In this document: positions 1 through 10,322 of the stretch, one piece after another
Position numbering within the stretch: position 1 is the stretch's first letter
Layout: the number at the start of each line of letters is the position of its first letter
Origin: Pseudomonas linyingensis
GTDB lineage: Bacteria > Pseudomonadota > Gammaproteobacteria > Pseudomonadales > Pseudomonadaceae
DNA: 64,000 bases
Direction of reading: 5' to 3'
Assembly (NCBI RefSeq): GCF_900109175.1
Contig: NZ_FNZE01000001.1
Location: forward strand, 124,001-188,000
Notes under the pieces: generated by a model
What the model was told of the DNA's origin: nothing
The model's database searches: none
The model's input: only the letters and a program-made list of their open reading frames with translations
Position numbers and translations under genes: made by a program

Positions 1-1594
1 CGTCGTTCTGCAGGTCGACGAATTGCTTCGGTGCACGGGAGGTGGACTTCTCGTGGGGCACCTGGAACAGCGCAACCGCAGCTTCTTCCTTGCGTTTCTC
101 GGTTTTCGGCATGCTGCCTTCGACCACTTTGCAGCCTGCTCCCGCAGCGGCTTTGGCACCGGCTTCGAAGCCGTCCGCCAGGACATCGCCCAGGCCGAAT
201 ACGCCATTCACGGCACCGGCGCAGTGGCGCTTCTGGAAGCCTTCGCCGGGGATGAAGGCGAGGATGTCTTCACGCCAGGTCGGCTTGCCGCCCAGGTGCG
301 ACGCCAGGTGCACCACCGGACTGTAGCCGCCGGAGCTGACGATCAGGTCGCACTCGACCAGTTCTCCGGAGCTGGTGACCTTGTGGTTCTTCAGGTCGAT
401 GGCGCAGATGCGGGCACCGCTGACGCGCTTGTTGCCACGGGCTTCGACCACGGCGCTGCCCGTAAGGACGCGCACGCCACGGGCACGGGCCTCTTCCACC
501 CAGGCACCACGCGGGTTGCTGCGGGCATCGGCCACGGCCACCACCTGCTGGCCGGCATCCAGCCAGTCCAGCACTACGCGGTAGGCGTAGTCGTTGTTGG
601 TGGACAGCACCAGTTGGCGGCCGGGGGCCACGCCGTAGCGGTTCACGTAGGTGGAGACGGCGCCGGCGAGCATGTTGCCGGGTAGGTCGTTGTTCGAATA
701 CACCAGCGGACGCTCGTGGGCGCCGGCGGCCAGTACCACGCGCTTGGCGCGGACGCGATGGACGCGATGACGGGCCTGGCCACGGGGCGCGATCTCGCCC
801 AGGTGGTCGGTCAGGCGCTGGTGGATGGTGAGGAAGTTGTGGTCGTGATAGCCGTTCACGGTAGCGCGCGGCAGCAGGGTCACTTCCGGCATTTTTTCCA
901 GCTCGGCGATGACCTTGGCCACCCACTCGGTAGCGGGCTTGCCGTCCAGGGTTTCGCGGGTGTCCAGCAGGCTGCCGCCGAACTCTTCCTGTTCGTCGGC
1001 CAGAATCACGCGGGCACCGCTGCGGCCAGCGACCAGGGCAGCGGCCAGGCCAGCCGGGCCGGCGCCGATCACCAGCACGTCGCAGTGCTGGTTCAGGTGG
1101 TCGTAGATGTCCGGGTCGACCTCGAGGGGCGCACGGCCGAGACCGGCGGCCTTGCGGATGTACTTCTCATAGGTCAGCCACAGGTTCTGCGGATACATGA
1201 AGGTCTTGTAGTAGAACCCAGGCGGCATCATGCCGCCGCCGACCTTGCCGAGGATGCCCATGACATCGTTCTTCACGTTCGGCCAGCCGTTGGTGCTGCT
1301 GGCCACCAGGCCGGCGTACAGCGCCTGCTGGGTGGCGCGCACGTTGGGCACCTGGGCGGACTCGGTGGAGCCGATCTGCAGGACTGCGTTGGGCTCCTCC
1401 GCACCGGCTGCGACGATGCCGCGCGGACGGGAGTACTTGAAGCTGCGGCCGACGATGTCGACGCCGTTGGCCAGCAGGGCTGCGGCCAGGGTGTCACCGG
1501 CGAAGCCCTGGTAGTTCTCGCCGTTGAAGGTGAAGGTCAGCGGTTGGCTGCGATCGACGCGGCCACCCTTGGGAAGACGGTTGACCTGGCTCAT
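1..1594 (-). CDS. soxA: Sarcosine oxidase alpha subunit, N-terminal half (runs off window)
   Basis: Large subunit of heterotetrameric sarcosine oxidase, which oxidatively demethylates sarcosine to glycine and passes the methyl group to tetrahydrofolate. The reading frame starts MSQVNRLPKGGRVDRS at 1594 and stays open to base 1. That gives about 531 residues of a family that is usually near 1000, so the C-terminal aminomethyltransferase-like half lies outside. A dinucleotide-binding stretch (GPAGLAAALVAGRSGARVILADE, coded around 1000-1070) is visible, as expected for the NAD-binding part of the alpha subunit. The start codon overlaps the soxD stop (ATGA), so the two are translationally coupled. 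The gene belongs to the glyA-soxB-soxD-soxA operon, and soxG should follow beyond the window. Truncation is only by the window edge. Confidence 0.95.
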   Translation of the reverse strand, partial: MSQVNRLPKGGRVDRSQPLTFTFNGENYQGFAGDTLAAALLANGVDIVGRSFKYSRPRGIVAAGAEEPNAVLQIGSTESAQVPNVRATQQALYAGLVASSTNGWPNVKNDVMGILGKVGGGMMPPGFYYKTFMYPQNLWLTYEKYIRKAAGLGRAPLEVDPDIYDHLNQHCDVLVIGAGPAGLAAALVAGRSGARVILADEQEEFGGSLLDTRETLDGKPATEWVAKVIAELEKMPEVTLLPRATVNGYHDHNFLTIHQRLTDHLGEIAPRGQARHRVHRVRAKRVVLAAGAHERPLVYSNNDLPGNMLAGAVSTYVNRYGVAPGRQLVLSTNNDYAYRVVLDWLDAGQQVVAVADARSNPRGAWVEEARARGVRVLTGSAVVEARGNKRVSGARICAIDLKNHKVTSSGELVECDLIVSSGGYSPVVHLASHLGGKPTWREDILAFIPGEGFQKRHCAGAVNGVFGLGDVLADGFEAGAKAAAGAGCKVVEGSMPKTEKRKEEAAVALFQVPHEKSTSRAPKQFVDLQND

Positions 1595-1917
1595 GCCGTT
1601 ACTCCTGCGGTCGTGGCTTTCTTCTCGCCGACGGTGGCCTCGGTGACGGTGGGTTTCTCACCGATCCTGTAGGTTTCGAGGATTTCGTAGCTCACGGTGT
1701 GGCGCGTGGCGTTGAAGTACTTGCGGCAACCGGCGGCGTGCACCCACAGCTCGTGGTGGATGCCGCGTGGGTTGTCGCGGAAGAAGATGTAGTCGCCCCA
1801 CTCCTCGTCGGTGCAGGCATTCGGCTCCAGGGGGCGGGGGATGTGCGCCTGACCCTTGGCATGGAATTCCTCTTCGGAGCGCAGCTCGCCGCAGTGGGGG
1901 CAGAAGATGTGCAACAT
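1591..1917 (-). CDS. soxD: Sarcosine oxidase delta subunit
   Basis: Small zinc-binding subunit of heterotetrameric sarcosine oxidase, 108 residues and full length for the family. The N-terminus carries C6-x-H-C9 and a later H60-x3-C64, the Cys/His pattern that holds the structural zinc in characterised enzymes. The last 20 residues are low-complexity, which is normal. The stop overlaps the soxA start by ATGA, and the gap to soxB upstream is 11 bases, so this is a tight operon. The start at 1917 is preceded by a purine-rich AAGGAGA on the minus strand. It is expected to act in the cytoplasm with soxA, soxB and soxG. Confidence 0.95.
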   Translation of the reverse strand: MLHIFCPHCGELRSEEEFHAKGQAHIPRPLEPNACTDEEWGDYIFFRDNPRGIHHELWVHAAGCRKYFNATRHTVSYEILETYRIGEKPTVTEATVGEKKATTAGVTA

Positions 1918-1928
1918 GGCGGGTCTCC

Positions 1929-3179
1929 TTAGTGAGCCACGGCTGCTGCGCCGTGCTCGTCGATCAGTGCGCCGGTGTGGAAACGGTCGATGGAGAAAGG
2001 TTTGGCCAGCGGGTGCATCTCGCCACGCGCCAGGCTCGCCGCGAACACATGACCCGAGCCTGGGGTGGCCTTGAAGCCGCCGGTACCCCAGCCGCAGTTG
2101 AAGAACAGGTTCTTCACCGGGGTCTTGGAGATGATCGGGCAGGCGTCCGGGGTGGTGTCGACGATGCCACCCCACTGACGGTTCATGCGTACCCGGGAGA
2201 GGATCGGGAACATCTCCACGATGGCCTGCAGAGTGTGCTCGATGGTCGGGTAGGAGCCGCGCTGGCCGTAACCGTTGTAGCCGTCGATACCGGCGCCGAT
2301 CACCAGGTCGCCCTTGTCGGACTGGCTGATGTAACCGTGCACCGCGTTGGACATGATCACGCTGTGGATGATCGGCTTGATCGGCTCGGACACCAGGGCC
2401 TGCAGCGGGTGGGATTCCAGCGGCAGGCGGAAGCCGGCCAGCTTGGCCATGTGGCCGGAGTTGCCGGCGGTGACTACGCCGACGCGCTTGGCGCCGATGA
2501 AGCCGCGCGTGGTCTCGACACCGATCACCGCGCCATCCTGCTTGCGGAAACCGATCACTTCGGTGTTCTGCAGCAGATCGACGCCCAGGGCATCGGCGGC
2601 ACGGGCGTAGCCCCAGGCCACGGCATCGTGACGGGCCACGCCGCCGCGACGCTGAACGGTGGAGCCCATGATCGGGTAGCGGGTGTTCTTGCTGCAGTCG
2701 AGGTAGGGAATCTCCTCGGCCACCTGGCGGGCGTCCAGCAGTTCGCCGTCCACACCGTTCAGGCGGTTGGCGTTGACCCGGCGCGCCGAGTCGCGCATGT
2801 CCTGCAGGGTGTGGCACAGGTTGTAGACGCCACGCTGGGAGAACATCACGTTGTAGTTAAGGTCCTGGGACAGGCCTTCCCACAGTTTCATCGCGTGCTC
2901 GTACAGGTGCGCCGCCTCGTCCCACAGGTAGTTGGAGCGGACGATGGTGGTGTTGCGCGCGGTGTTGCCGCCACCCAGCCAGCCCTTTTCCACTACCGCG
3001 ACGTTCTTCACGCCGAATTCCTTGGCCAGGTAGTAGGCGGTAGCCAGGCCGTGGCCGCCACCGCCGACGATGATCACGTCGTAGACCGGCTTCGGCGTCG
3101 GATTGCGCCACATGCGTTGCCAGTTTTCGTGGTGGCTCAGGGAGTGCTTGAACAGGCCGAAGCCGGAATATTGTTGCAT
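1929..3179 (-). CDS. soxB: Sarcosine oxidase beta subunit (FAD/FMN-binding)
   Basis: Catalytic flavoprotein subunit of heterotetrameric sarcosine oxidase, 416 residues. The FAD dinucleotide-binding motif [15 protein letters not shown] is at about residues 38-52. The motif ARHDAV at 182-187 contains His184, which by family knowledge corresponds to the histidine that carries covalent FMN; this assignment is by motif only. A DAO-family C-terminal signature ([16 protein letters not shown]) is near residue 370. It lies between glyA and soxD in the minus-strand operon. The 106-base gap to glyA holds a palindrome but no gene. In this island the substrate sarcosine is most likely produced by creatinase (creA). 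Confidence 0.96.
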   Translation of the reverse strand: MQQYSGFGLFKHSLSHHENWQRMWRNPTPKPVYDVIIVGGGGHGLATAYYLAKEFGVKNVAVVEKGWLGGGNTARNTTIVRSNYLWDEAAHLYEHAMKLWEGLSQDLNYNVMFSQRGVYNLCHTLQDMRDSARRVNANRLNGVDGELLDARQVAEEIPYLDCSKNTRYPIMGSTVQRRGGVARHDAVAWGYARAADALGVDLLQNTEVIGFRKQDGAVIGVETTRGFIGAKRVGVVTAGNSGHMAKLAGFRLPLESHPLQALVSEPIKPIIHSVIMSNAVHGYISQSDKGDLVIGAGIDGYNGYGQRGSYPTIEHTLQAIVEMFPILSRVRMNRQWGGIVDTTPDACPIISKTPVKNLFFNCGWGTGGFKATPGSGHVFAASLARGEMHPLAKPFSIDRFHTGALIDEHGAAAVAH

Positions 3180-3200
3180 CTGGGAGGCTCCTGATACTTG

Positions 3201-3232
3201 TCACCCTCTCCGTGGGGAGAGTGTCGGGGTGA
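3201..3232. repeat. Palindrome of the CTCTCC/GGAGAG family between soxB and glyA
   Basis: CTCTCC (3206-3211) and GGAGAG (3216-3221) form a short hairpin. TCACCC (3201-3206) and GGGTGA (3227-3232) give an alternative outer pairing. Related palindromes occur at 10081, 32324, 48629 and 48665. No U-tract follows on the minus strand, so it is not a clear terminator. It could attenuate transcription between glyA and soxB. Confidence 0.5.
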
Positions 3233-3285
3233 GGGGCTCCGCGGGCTGGCCGGGATGCCCCTCAATCGCCCCGGGGACTAACGAC

Positions 3286-4539
<1,254 letters not shown>

Positions 4540-5008
4540 CTCGGATCTCCCTGCGACATTCGTGGTCGCCAGTTGGAATCGGGCTGCCCAGGCCCGGGTT
4601 GATCGGGGCGTACCTTCCGCCCCCCTAAGCTGCGTGGGGCGCCTCGCCGAGCCGTGTCGCCACTTGTCCGGAGAGGGCTGGCGCCGCCGGCGCGAGCCGG
4701 CTGGAAAGCTTGTTGAGCAGATTGTGCGAAATAGCCCGGCGGCCCATTTGCCTATTTGCGACGTGAAAATGCTCAAACTGACCTGCACGGACAGGGCGGG
4801 GCAGGTGCGTAGCGTGCGACACAGCGCGGCACGTGTGTCCCAGGTCGATGCCGGGGGGGAGTCGTCGACGGCACTGGAGGATGTCGCGAATGGGTGTAAG
4901 ATCCGTTGCGGAGGCTCGAAGACCTCCCTGAAAACAAGAACAAGAATCGGCCGAAACGCCCGGGGCAGTCCCTGTCCGCTGCGGCACGGCCCGTGAGGAG
5001 TAGCAGTA
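4540..5008. promoter_or_regulatory. Divergent control region between glyA and the AraC gene
   Basis: A gene-free stretch of 469 bases separates the minus-strand glyA operon from the plus-strand AraC-type regulator, so it should contain both promoters and operators. A similar 11-mer appears twice, TCGCCAGTTGG at 4566-4576 and TCGCCACTTGT at 4657-4667 (9 of 11 identical, 91 bases apart); these are possible operator half-sites. The segment 4700-4790 is locally AT-richer than its surroundings, as expected near a promoter. I found no convincing -10/-35 pair, and several minor open frames here have no coding character. Confidence 0.45.
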
Positions 5009-6022
5009 ATGGCGCGTGTGTCGACGGCAGCGAATCTGGCTGCGACGGTCAGCCCGGACAGCGGGCAGGCCAAGACCTTCGGTTTCCTGTTGATCCCCAA
5101 CTTCACCACCATCGGTTTCGCCTCGGCGATCGAGACCTTGCGCATGACCAACCTGGCGGCCCGCCGCCCGCTGTACCGTACCCTGGTGATCGCCCAGGAC
5201 CTCGAGCCGGTACAGGCCAGCAACGGCATGCGCGTGGTGCCCGACCATTGCCTCGAGGATGTACCGCAGCTGGACGCGATCTTCGTGGTCGGCTCCAACC
5301 CCATGCCAGCGAAATACCCCCGCGGGCTGATCAACTGGCTGCGCCGCCAGGCCGCGCACGGCATACCGTTGGCTGGCATCTGTACGGGCAGCCACCTGCT
5401 GGCTTGTTCCGGTCTGCTCAACGGTTATCGCTGCACCCTGCACTGGGAGGATATCGAGCAGGTCAAGGAACGCTTCCCGGACATCGTCATCTCCAACCAG
5501 CTGTTCGAGCTGGACCGCGACCGCTACACCTGTTCCGGCGGCACCGCGTCGATGGACATGACCCTGCAGCTGATCGCCCGCGAGCCGAACGGCATGGAGA
5601 TCGCCACGCGCGCGGCCGAACTGCTGCTCTGCGACCGAATGCGCGGCGCCCGCGAGCAGCAGCGCGTGCCGCTGCGCCAGAAGCTCGGCCACGCCCAGCC
5701 CAAGCTGAGCCAGATAGTCGCGATCATGGAGGCCAATCTGGAAGAGCCGCTGGAGCTGGAGGAGCTGGCCCAGCTCAACGAAGTGTCGGTGCGTCAGCTG
5801 GAGCGGCTATTCCACAAGTATCTGGACCGCACGCCGAGCCAGTACTACCTGCAGCTGCGTCTGAGCCGCGCCCGCGACCTGCTGTTGCGCAGCGAGTCGC
5901 AGGTGCGCGACGTTGCCCTGGCCTGCGGCTTCGCCTCGCCGGCGCACTTCTCCAAGTGCTACAGCCGCTTCTTCGGCCACTCGCCGCGCGGCGAGCGCCA
6001 GCAGAGCCCGCTGCACAGCTGA
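5009..6022 (+). CDS. AraC-family regulator with GATase1/DJ-1-like domain (GbdR/SouR/CdhR type)
   Basis: Transcription regulator of 337 residues. Residues about 24-190 form a DJ-1/PfpI (GATase1-like) ligand-sensing domain, with the nucleophile-elbow motif AGICTGSH and Cys125. Residues about 230-330 are the double helix-turn-helix DNA-binding domain of AraC proteins ([14 protein letters not shown] and [20 protein letters not shown]). This architecture is shared by the Pseudomonas regulators of glycine betaine, sarcosine and carnitine catabolism. It is divergent from glyA-soxBDA, so the likely role is to activate that operon in response to sarcosine or a related methylamine (inference from position). 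The start has a strong GAGGAG upstream. I cannot tell which named paralogue it is. Confidence 0.88.
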   Translation: MARVSTAANLAATVSPDSGQAKTFGFLLIPNFTTIGFASAIETLRMTNLAARRPLYRTLVIAQDLEPVQASNGMRVVPDHCLEDVPQLDAIFVVGSNPMPAKYPRGLINWLRRQAAHGIPLAGICTGSHLLACSGLLNGYRCTLHWEDIEQVKERFPDIVISNQLFELDRDRYTCSGGTASMDMTLQLIAREPNGMEIATRAAELLLCDRMRGAREQQRVPLRQKLGHAQPKLSQIVAIMEANLEEPLELEELAQLNEVSVRQLERLFHKYLDRTPSQYYLQLRLSRARDLLLRSESQVRDVALACGFASPAHFSKCYSRFFGHSPRGERQQSPLHS

Positions 6023-6141
6023 GGGGCTGGCGCGTAGCCTTCGTGATGGCGATTTGTGGGCAGCGTGCTGACCATCCAGCTCCGACAGCGTGCCTGCGAA
6101 GTCGATGGGGCAACCCGCGACCCATATCCCCTGAAAACAAC

Positions 6142-6170
6142 AATGCCGCCCCTTCTCAGGGAGCGGCATT
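6142..6170. terminator. Bidirectional hairpin terminator between convergent genes
   Basis: AATGCCGC (6142-6149) pairs perfectly with GCGGCATT (6163-6170). Inner CCC/GGG pairing extends the stem around a short loop. On the minus strand a T-rich GTTGTTTTC follows, so it mainly suits termination of the permease gene. It also sits downstream of the plus-strand AraC gene. Confidence 0.7.
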
Positions 6171-6195
6171 CTTCAACATCCAGATCTAGGGGCTG

Positions 6196-7590
6196 TCAGG
6201 CGCCTCGCTCGAAGCTCGCGCTAAGCGCCACGGCAGGCTTCTTCACTAGCAGCGCGTAGGCCAAACCAGACACCATGATCGCCGGGATGCTCGCGGTAGT
6301 CTGGGCGGCAATATCCTTGAATACGTGGGCCAGGACAAAGTACACCGCAAAGCCCAGTACCAGCGACGCGATCCCCGCCGCGTTCCATCCCGTGCTGCCG
6401 TAGTAGGCCCCACCGGCCTCGGCGAACAGGTCAGCATCGGAAAGACGCTTGCCGCGCACGCCGAAGTAGTCCATCAGGATGATCGTCCAGAGGGGAATGA
6501 ACAGGCCGCCGATCACGCCGAGGAAGGTTTCGAAGTAGTGCAGGAACGAGTCGAACGCCATCGGCACGAAGCACAGCGCCAGCTGCAGCACCACGATGAT
6601 CGCCAGGGCCTTCTTCGGCGTCAGACCCTTGAAGGCGCTGAGCAGGCCCATGCCCGATCCGTAGAGCACGCTGACGTTGGTGCTCACGGTGGCGAAGATC
6701 AGCACCAGGAAGGACACCATGCCCAGGCCGAGGGTGGCCAGGGTGGAGCTCGGGTCGGAGTTGTTCGGGTCGATGCTGCCGGTCTGCAGGGCGACGCCGA
6801 TGGTGCCGATCGCGCCGATCAGCATGAACCAGCCTTGGCCGATGTTCAGGCCCAGCCAGCTGCCCACGGTGGCCGCCCGGCCGGTCTTGGAGAAGCGCGA
6901 GAAGTCCGCCACCTGCGCCCAGGTCCAGGAGAAGCCGAACGCCAGGTCGATGAAGAAGGCTATGCTGTGGGTCGGATTCTGGACCTGGAAGGCCATGATC
7001 TGCTCAAGGTTCCACTTCGACAGGACGATGTAGGTGACCCAGCCGCCCAGCACCAGCAGCAGGAAGCCGGCGATGCGCTCCAGGTAGCGGATCGCCTCAT
7101 GACCGAGGAAGGCGATCACCCCCTGGGCCACGGCGGTCAGCAGGATGCCGAGCACCATCGGTCCCGTGGAGCCCGGCTGGCCGAATACCGGCCAGTCGAA
7201 GGCAGCGCCGAACACGTGGCTCAGCGAGATGGCGGCGATGAAGCTGTTGACGCTGGGCCAGCCGATCAGCACCAGGAACTGGGCGATGCCGGTCAGCCGC
7301 GAGCCCTTGGTGCCCAGCGACGGACGCGCCACCACCGCGGTGCTGGCGCCGTAGCGGTAACCTATGTAGGCGACCGCCGCCCAGGGAATCATCATCAGCG
7401 GCAGCCACAGCACGCTGTACTGCAGCACGAACATCATGCCCAGCGATGCGGCCATGCCGCCGAAGAACCAGGAGCCGGTGTTGACTCCCGAGCCGAACCA
7501 GAGCCAGACCGTGTCGATGAAGCCGTAGCTGCGTTCGTGCGGGGCTATCTTGCTGAGACCGTACTCTTTGTGTGCGTCTGAATTCGACAT
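6196..7590 (-). CDS. NCS1-family permease (cytosine/purine type), putative creatinine importer
   Basis: Inner-membrane transporter of 464 residues with about 12 hydrophobic segments. It belongs to the nucleobase:cation symporter-1 family (cytosine permease-like). An N-terminal ERSYGFIDTVWLWFGSGVNTGSWFFGG region and an inner GFSWTWAQVADFSRF segment are typical. The start at 7590 (MSNSDAHKEYGLSK) fits the family and is preceded by GAGAGGAAG. The gene is immediately downstream of crnA in the same direction (104-base gap). Creatinine is a small cyclic amide-imine resembling a nucleobase, so this protein is the best candidate for its uptake. That substrate is inferred from context only; cytosine or a hydantoin are alternatives. 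Confidence 0.85.
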   Translation of the reverse strand: MSNSDAHKEYGLSKIAPHERSYGFIDTVWLWFGSGVNTGSWFFGGMAASLGMMFVLQYSVLWLPLMMIPWAAVAYIGYRYGASTAVVARPSLGTKGSRLTGIAQFLVLIGWPSVNSFIAAISLSHVFGAAFDWPVFGQPGSTGPMVLGILLTAVAQGVIAFLGHEAIRYLERIAGFLLLVLGGWVTYIVLSKWNLEQIMAFQVQNPTHSIAFFIDLAFGFSWTWAQVADFSRFSKTGRAATVGSWLGLNIGQGWFMLIGAIGTIGVALQTGSIDPNNSDPSSTLATLGLGMVSFLVLIFATVSTNVSVLYGSGMGLLSAFKGLTPKKALAIIVVLQLALCFVPMAFDSFLHYFETFLGVIGGLFIPLWTIILMDYFGVRGKRLSDADLFAEAGGAYYGSTGWNAAGIASLVLGFAVYFVLAHVFKDIAAQTTASIPAIMVSGLAYALLVKKPAVALSASFERGA

Positions 7591-7694
7591 AGCTGAAGCT
7601 TCCTCTCGGATCGCGAGGATCCTTTTGTATTTGTTGTTGAAGTCGCTGATCGGCAGTTCAGTGCGAGGCTTGGCGCCTCTCGGGCGCGGTTGGT

Positions 7695-8471
7695 TTAGGG
7701 AAACTCCTGGCGGATGGCCTCGGCGATGCCGCTGACGCACACCTCGAGGATCAGTTCGCCCTTCTCCCGGCTGGCGGTCTTCGCCGACGACAGGGTGCCC
7801 GCCGCCGGCGTGCGCGCCGGGTCGACCGGGAAGACGTCGTAGGGCGGGAAAGTGGCTGGCGGGTGGTCGACCACCTTGTCCAGGTGTACCAGGCCGGGGT
7901 AGAGAGCGAGCATCAGCGAGGTCTCGAAGACGCCGCCGTGCTCGATGTCCCAGCCGAGGAAGCCCTCGGGGTAGAGCTGTTCGATCACCGCCGGGTCCTT
8001 GACGAAGTCCCAGTAGGACAGCACTACCACCTTGAAGTCGTGGATGCCGGCATAGCGCAACTCGCGCAGGGCCAGGTCGATGCCCTCGACGATGAACATC
8101 GAGTTCTCGTAGTGGCCGTTCATCAGCACCAGGCGGCGCGCGGCATGGCGGGCCAGCTCGCGGATGATGTCCTGCACCATGCCGGTGAGGGTGGCGCCGT
8201 CCAGGCTGGTGGTGCCGGGGAAGTGGTTGCCGCCGCCGGACTTCTGCTGCGACTTGTAGCCGTATTGCAGTCCGGGCAGCACCAGGGCGCCGATGCGCTC
8301 GGCGACCCGCTGGCAGACTGCGGTGGGCAGCAACACGTCGACGTTCATGCACATGTGGTGGCCGTGCTGTTCCAAGGCGCCGACCGGCAGCATCAGTACG
8401 CAGTCGCCCTGGGCGACCTGCGCTTCGTATTCCTTCCAGGTCAGTTCGCCAACGAAAACGCTCTTGCTCAT
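7695..8471 (-). CDS. crnA: Creatininase (creatinine amidohydrolase)
   Basis: Hydrolyses creatinine to creatine reversibly, the first step of creatinine use; 258 residues, the size of the characterised Pseudomonas enzyme, which it closely resembles as I remember it. The binuclear metal ligands known for that enzyme are all present at the same numbers: Glu34 and His36 (GALEQHG), Asp45 (MNVDVLLP), His120 and Glu122 (NGHYEN). The start at 8471 follows GGAGAACAACA. The upstream gap to the MFS gene carries a 36-nt sequence also found upstream of creA. The protein should be cytoplasmic, as no signal peptide is visible. Other creatininase-family members act on different amides, but overall similarity and the neighbouring creatinase support creatinine as substrate. 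Confidence 0.95.
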   Translation of the reverse strand: MSKSVFVGELTWKEYEAQVAQGDCVLMLPVGALEQHGHHMCMNVDVLLPTAVCQRVAERIGALVLPGLQYGYKSQQKSGGGNHFPGTTSLDGATLTGMVQDIIRELARHAARRLVLMNGHYENSMFIVEGIDLALRELRYAGIHDFKVVVLSYWDFVKDPAVIEQLYPEGFLGWDIEHGGVFETSLMLALYPGLVHLDKVVDHPPATFPPYDVFPVDPARTPAAGTLSSAKTASREKGELILEVCVSGIAEAIRQEFP

Positions 8472-8596
8472 TGTTGTTCTCCGTGGAGCGGACAGGCCCG
8501 AGACCGGGCCCGTGCCCTCTGTTCGCAGGGCAGCGCAGGCTCCGGAGAGAGCCCCGCTGCGTGGCTGCGCACCAGATAGCAGATATCGGTTAGGTT

Positions 8597-8632
8597 TTTT
8601 TGCACGAATCCGACCCGAAGTTGGCAGGATCC
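8597..8632 (-). promoter_or_regulatory. Conserved upstream element of crnA (copy 1)
   Basis: On the plus strand this reads TTTTTGCACG, two variable bases, TCCGACC, C, GAAGTTG, three variable bases, GGATCC. The same 36-nt arrangement occurs at 11621-11656 upstream of creA with 30 of 36 bases identical. It lies 126-161 bases upstream of the crnA start and directly after the MFS stop. It is probably an operator or promoter element shared by the creatinine genes, perhaps bound by one of the two AraC regulators. Confidence 0.6.
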
Positions 8633-8638
8633 CGTTTT

Positions 8639-9979
8639 TCAGTCGCTCAGCGCCTGGTGGGCGGTCTCGCGGATGCACAGCATCGCCAGCAGCGCCACCC
8701 CCGCGGCGGCTACCAGCATCCAGGCCGGCGCCATCTTGTCGCCGGTCTGGCTGATCAGCCAGGTGGCGATGAATGGCGCGGTGCCGCCGAACAGCGCGTT
8801 CGCGGTATTGAAGCTGAAGGCGAAGCCGCTGTAGCGCACGCGGGTGGGGAACACCTCGGCGAGGAAGCACGGCAGGGTGCCGTCGTTCATCGCCAGCATC
8901 AAGCCGAAGGCGATCTGGATCAGCAGGATGAAGGCGAAGGTCTGGTCCTGCAGCGCGCTGAACAGCGGCACGGTGACGGCGAGGAACAGCAGCGAGGCGG
9001 CGATCAGCATGGTCTTGCGGCCGAAGCGATCGGACAGCATGCCCATCAGGAAGATGAAGACGATGTAGGTGGCCAGCGATACCGTAGAGGCGAGGAACGA
9101 GTCGGTCTCGGTCATGCCCATCTCGGTGGACAGGTAGGTGGGCATATAGCTGAGGATCAGGTAGAAGGCCACCGCGTTGAGACAGGTGACGCCGATGGCC
9201 ACCAGCACGCGCTTGCGGTGCACGCCGAGCAGCTCGCCGATCGGCGCCCTGTGCTTGGTCGCCTTGTGCTCCAGGGCCTTTTCCATCTCGCGGAACTTCG
9301 GGGTGTCCTCTAGGTGCAGGCGGATGTAGCGGCCGATCAGGCCCAGCGGTGCGGCGAGCAGGAACGGCAGGCGCCAGCCCCAGCTGTGCAGCTGTTCGCT
9401 GTCGAGCTGGGAGTAGAGGCCGGCGGCGAACAGCGAGCCGAACAGCAGGCCGGCGGCGGTGCTGGCCGGCACCAGGCAGGTGTAGAAGCCGCGCTTGTGG
9501 TCCGGGGCGTACTCGGCGAGGAAGGCCGCCGCGCCGGCGTACTCGCCGGAGGCAGAGAAGCCCTGCACCAGGCGGATCAGCAGGAGCAGCAGCGGGGCGA
9601 GCATGCCCACCTGGGCGTAGGTGGGCAGAAAGGCGATGCAGAAGGTCGAGCCGGACATGATCAGGATCGACAGCGACAGGGCGTTGCGCCGGCCGTAGCG
9701 GTCGCCGATGTGGCCCCAGACGATGCCGCCGATCGGGCGGACGATGAAGGAGATGGCGAAAACCGCGAAGGTGGCCAGCAGGCCGGTGGTCTTGTCGGTC
9801 GCCGGGAAGAACACCACCGCGATCACCGCCGCCAGGTAGCCGTAGGCGGCGTAGTCGAACCATTCGACGAAGTTGCCCATGAAGCTGGCGGTGGCGGCGC
9901 GGCGCAGGGTGCTGCGTTCGGCTGCGGTTTCGCTACGGCTGGGCTGTCCGTAGACCAAGGAATCGTTGAGCGTGCTCAT
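8639..9979 (-). CDS. MHS-family MFS transporter, putative creatine/creatinine/sarcosine symporter
   Basis: Twelve-segment major facilitator of 446 residues in the metabolite:H+ symporter group (ProP/KgtP-like). Hallmarks are NFVEWFDYAAYGYLA at the first membrane segment, GHIGDRYGRRNAL in the loop between segments 2 and 3, and RLVQGFSASGEYAGA in segment 4. The central loop has DTPKFREMEKALEHK, and SDRFGRKTML repeats the loop motif in the second half. It is encoded between creA and crnA on the same strand, with GGAGGT before the start. Family members take up small zwitterions and organic acids, so import of creatine, creatinine or sarcosine is a reasonable inference. The NCS1 permease next to it may cover another of these. 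Confidence 0.88.
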   Translation of the reverse strand: MSTLNDSLVYGQPSRSETAAERSTLRRAATASFMGNFVEWFDYAAYGYLAAVIAVVFFPATDKTTGLLATFAVFAISFIVRPIGGIVWGHIGDRYGRRNALSLSILIMSGSTFCIAFLPTYAQVGMLAPLLLLLIRLVQGFSASGEYAGAAAFLAEYAPDHKRGFYTCLVPASTAAGLLFGSLFAAGLYSQLDSEQLHSWGWRLPFLLAAPLGLIGRYIRLHLEDTPKFREMEKALEHKATKHRAPIGELLGVHRKRVLVAIGVTCLNAVAFYLILSYMPTYLSTEMGMTETDSFLASTVSLATYIVFIFLMGMLSDRFGRKTMLIAASLLFLAVTVPLFSALQDQTFAFILLIQIAFGLMLAMNDGTLPCFLAEVFPTRVRYSGFAFSFNTANALFGGTAPFIATWLISQTGDKMAPAWMLVAAAGVALLAMLCIRETAHQALSD

Positions 9980-10080
9980 CGGGCACCTCCGCAGGCTGGC
10001 TGGCCCGTTTCGATCCCTGTCGCCTCAACTGGTGGCCGCCTCGGGTCACCCTGTTCGTTCACTGCACATGTCGCGTGGCG

Positions 10081-10097
10081 CTCTCCGTGGCGGAGAG
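10081..10097. repeat. CTCTCCG/CGGAGAG palindrome
   Basis: Seven-base arms CTCTCCG (10081-10087) and CGGAGAG (10091-10097) flank TGG. It belongs to the same loose palindrome family as the copies at 3206, 32324, 48629 and 48665. Confidence 0.5.
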
Positions 10098-10254
10098 TGC
10101 TGCAGTTTAACCTGACCATCGCCCACACCTCTGTTGTTTTGTAATGGATTGTTCGGCAGCTGGTAGTTCATGTGTGGCGGAGGGCGTCGGGCCTGGCCCT
10201 GGCGGTCGCCGCTGAGTGTTGTTGTGTATTCTCCTTCTGGGTGGGGTGCCGCAG

Positions 10255-10276
10255 ACGACCGGACCGAGCCGGTCGT
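10255..10276. terminator. Hairpin downstream of creA
   Basis: ACGACCGG (10255-10262) pairs with CCGGTCGT (10269-10276) around a six-base loop. It sits about 50 bases past the creA stop on the minus strand. No U-tract follows, so it may stabilise the 3' end or be a weak terminator. Confidence 0.4.
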
Positions 10277-10322
10277 AACGGCGGGGCGACAGGCCGACCC
10301 TGGCGCCCGCCGCTTCTGTGGG

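Larger units (their letters stand above)
9980..10322. other. Gene-free stretch between creA and the MFS gene
   Basis: These 343 bases hold the MFS ribosome-binding site (GGAGGT), a CTCTCCG/CGGAGAG palindrome at 10081-10097 and a hairpin at 10255-10276 just after creA. A locally AT-richer segment near 10110-10150 may contain the promoter of the MFS-crnA-permease set. I see no gene. Confidence 0.5.

Noticed and set aside
1767-3194. 475-codon plus-strand open frame over soxB
   Set aside because: Antisense shadow of soxB with low-complexity composition and no motif.
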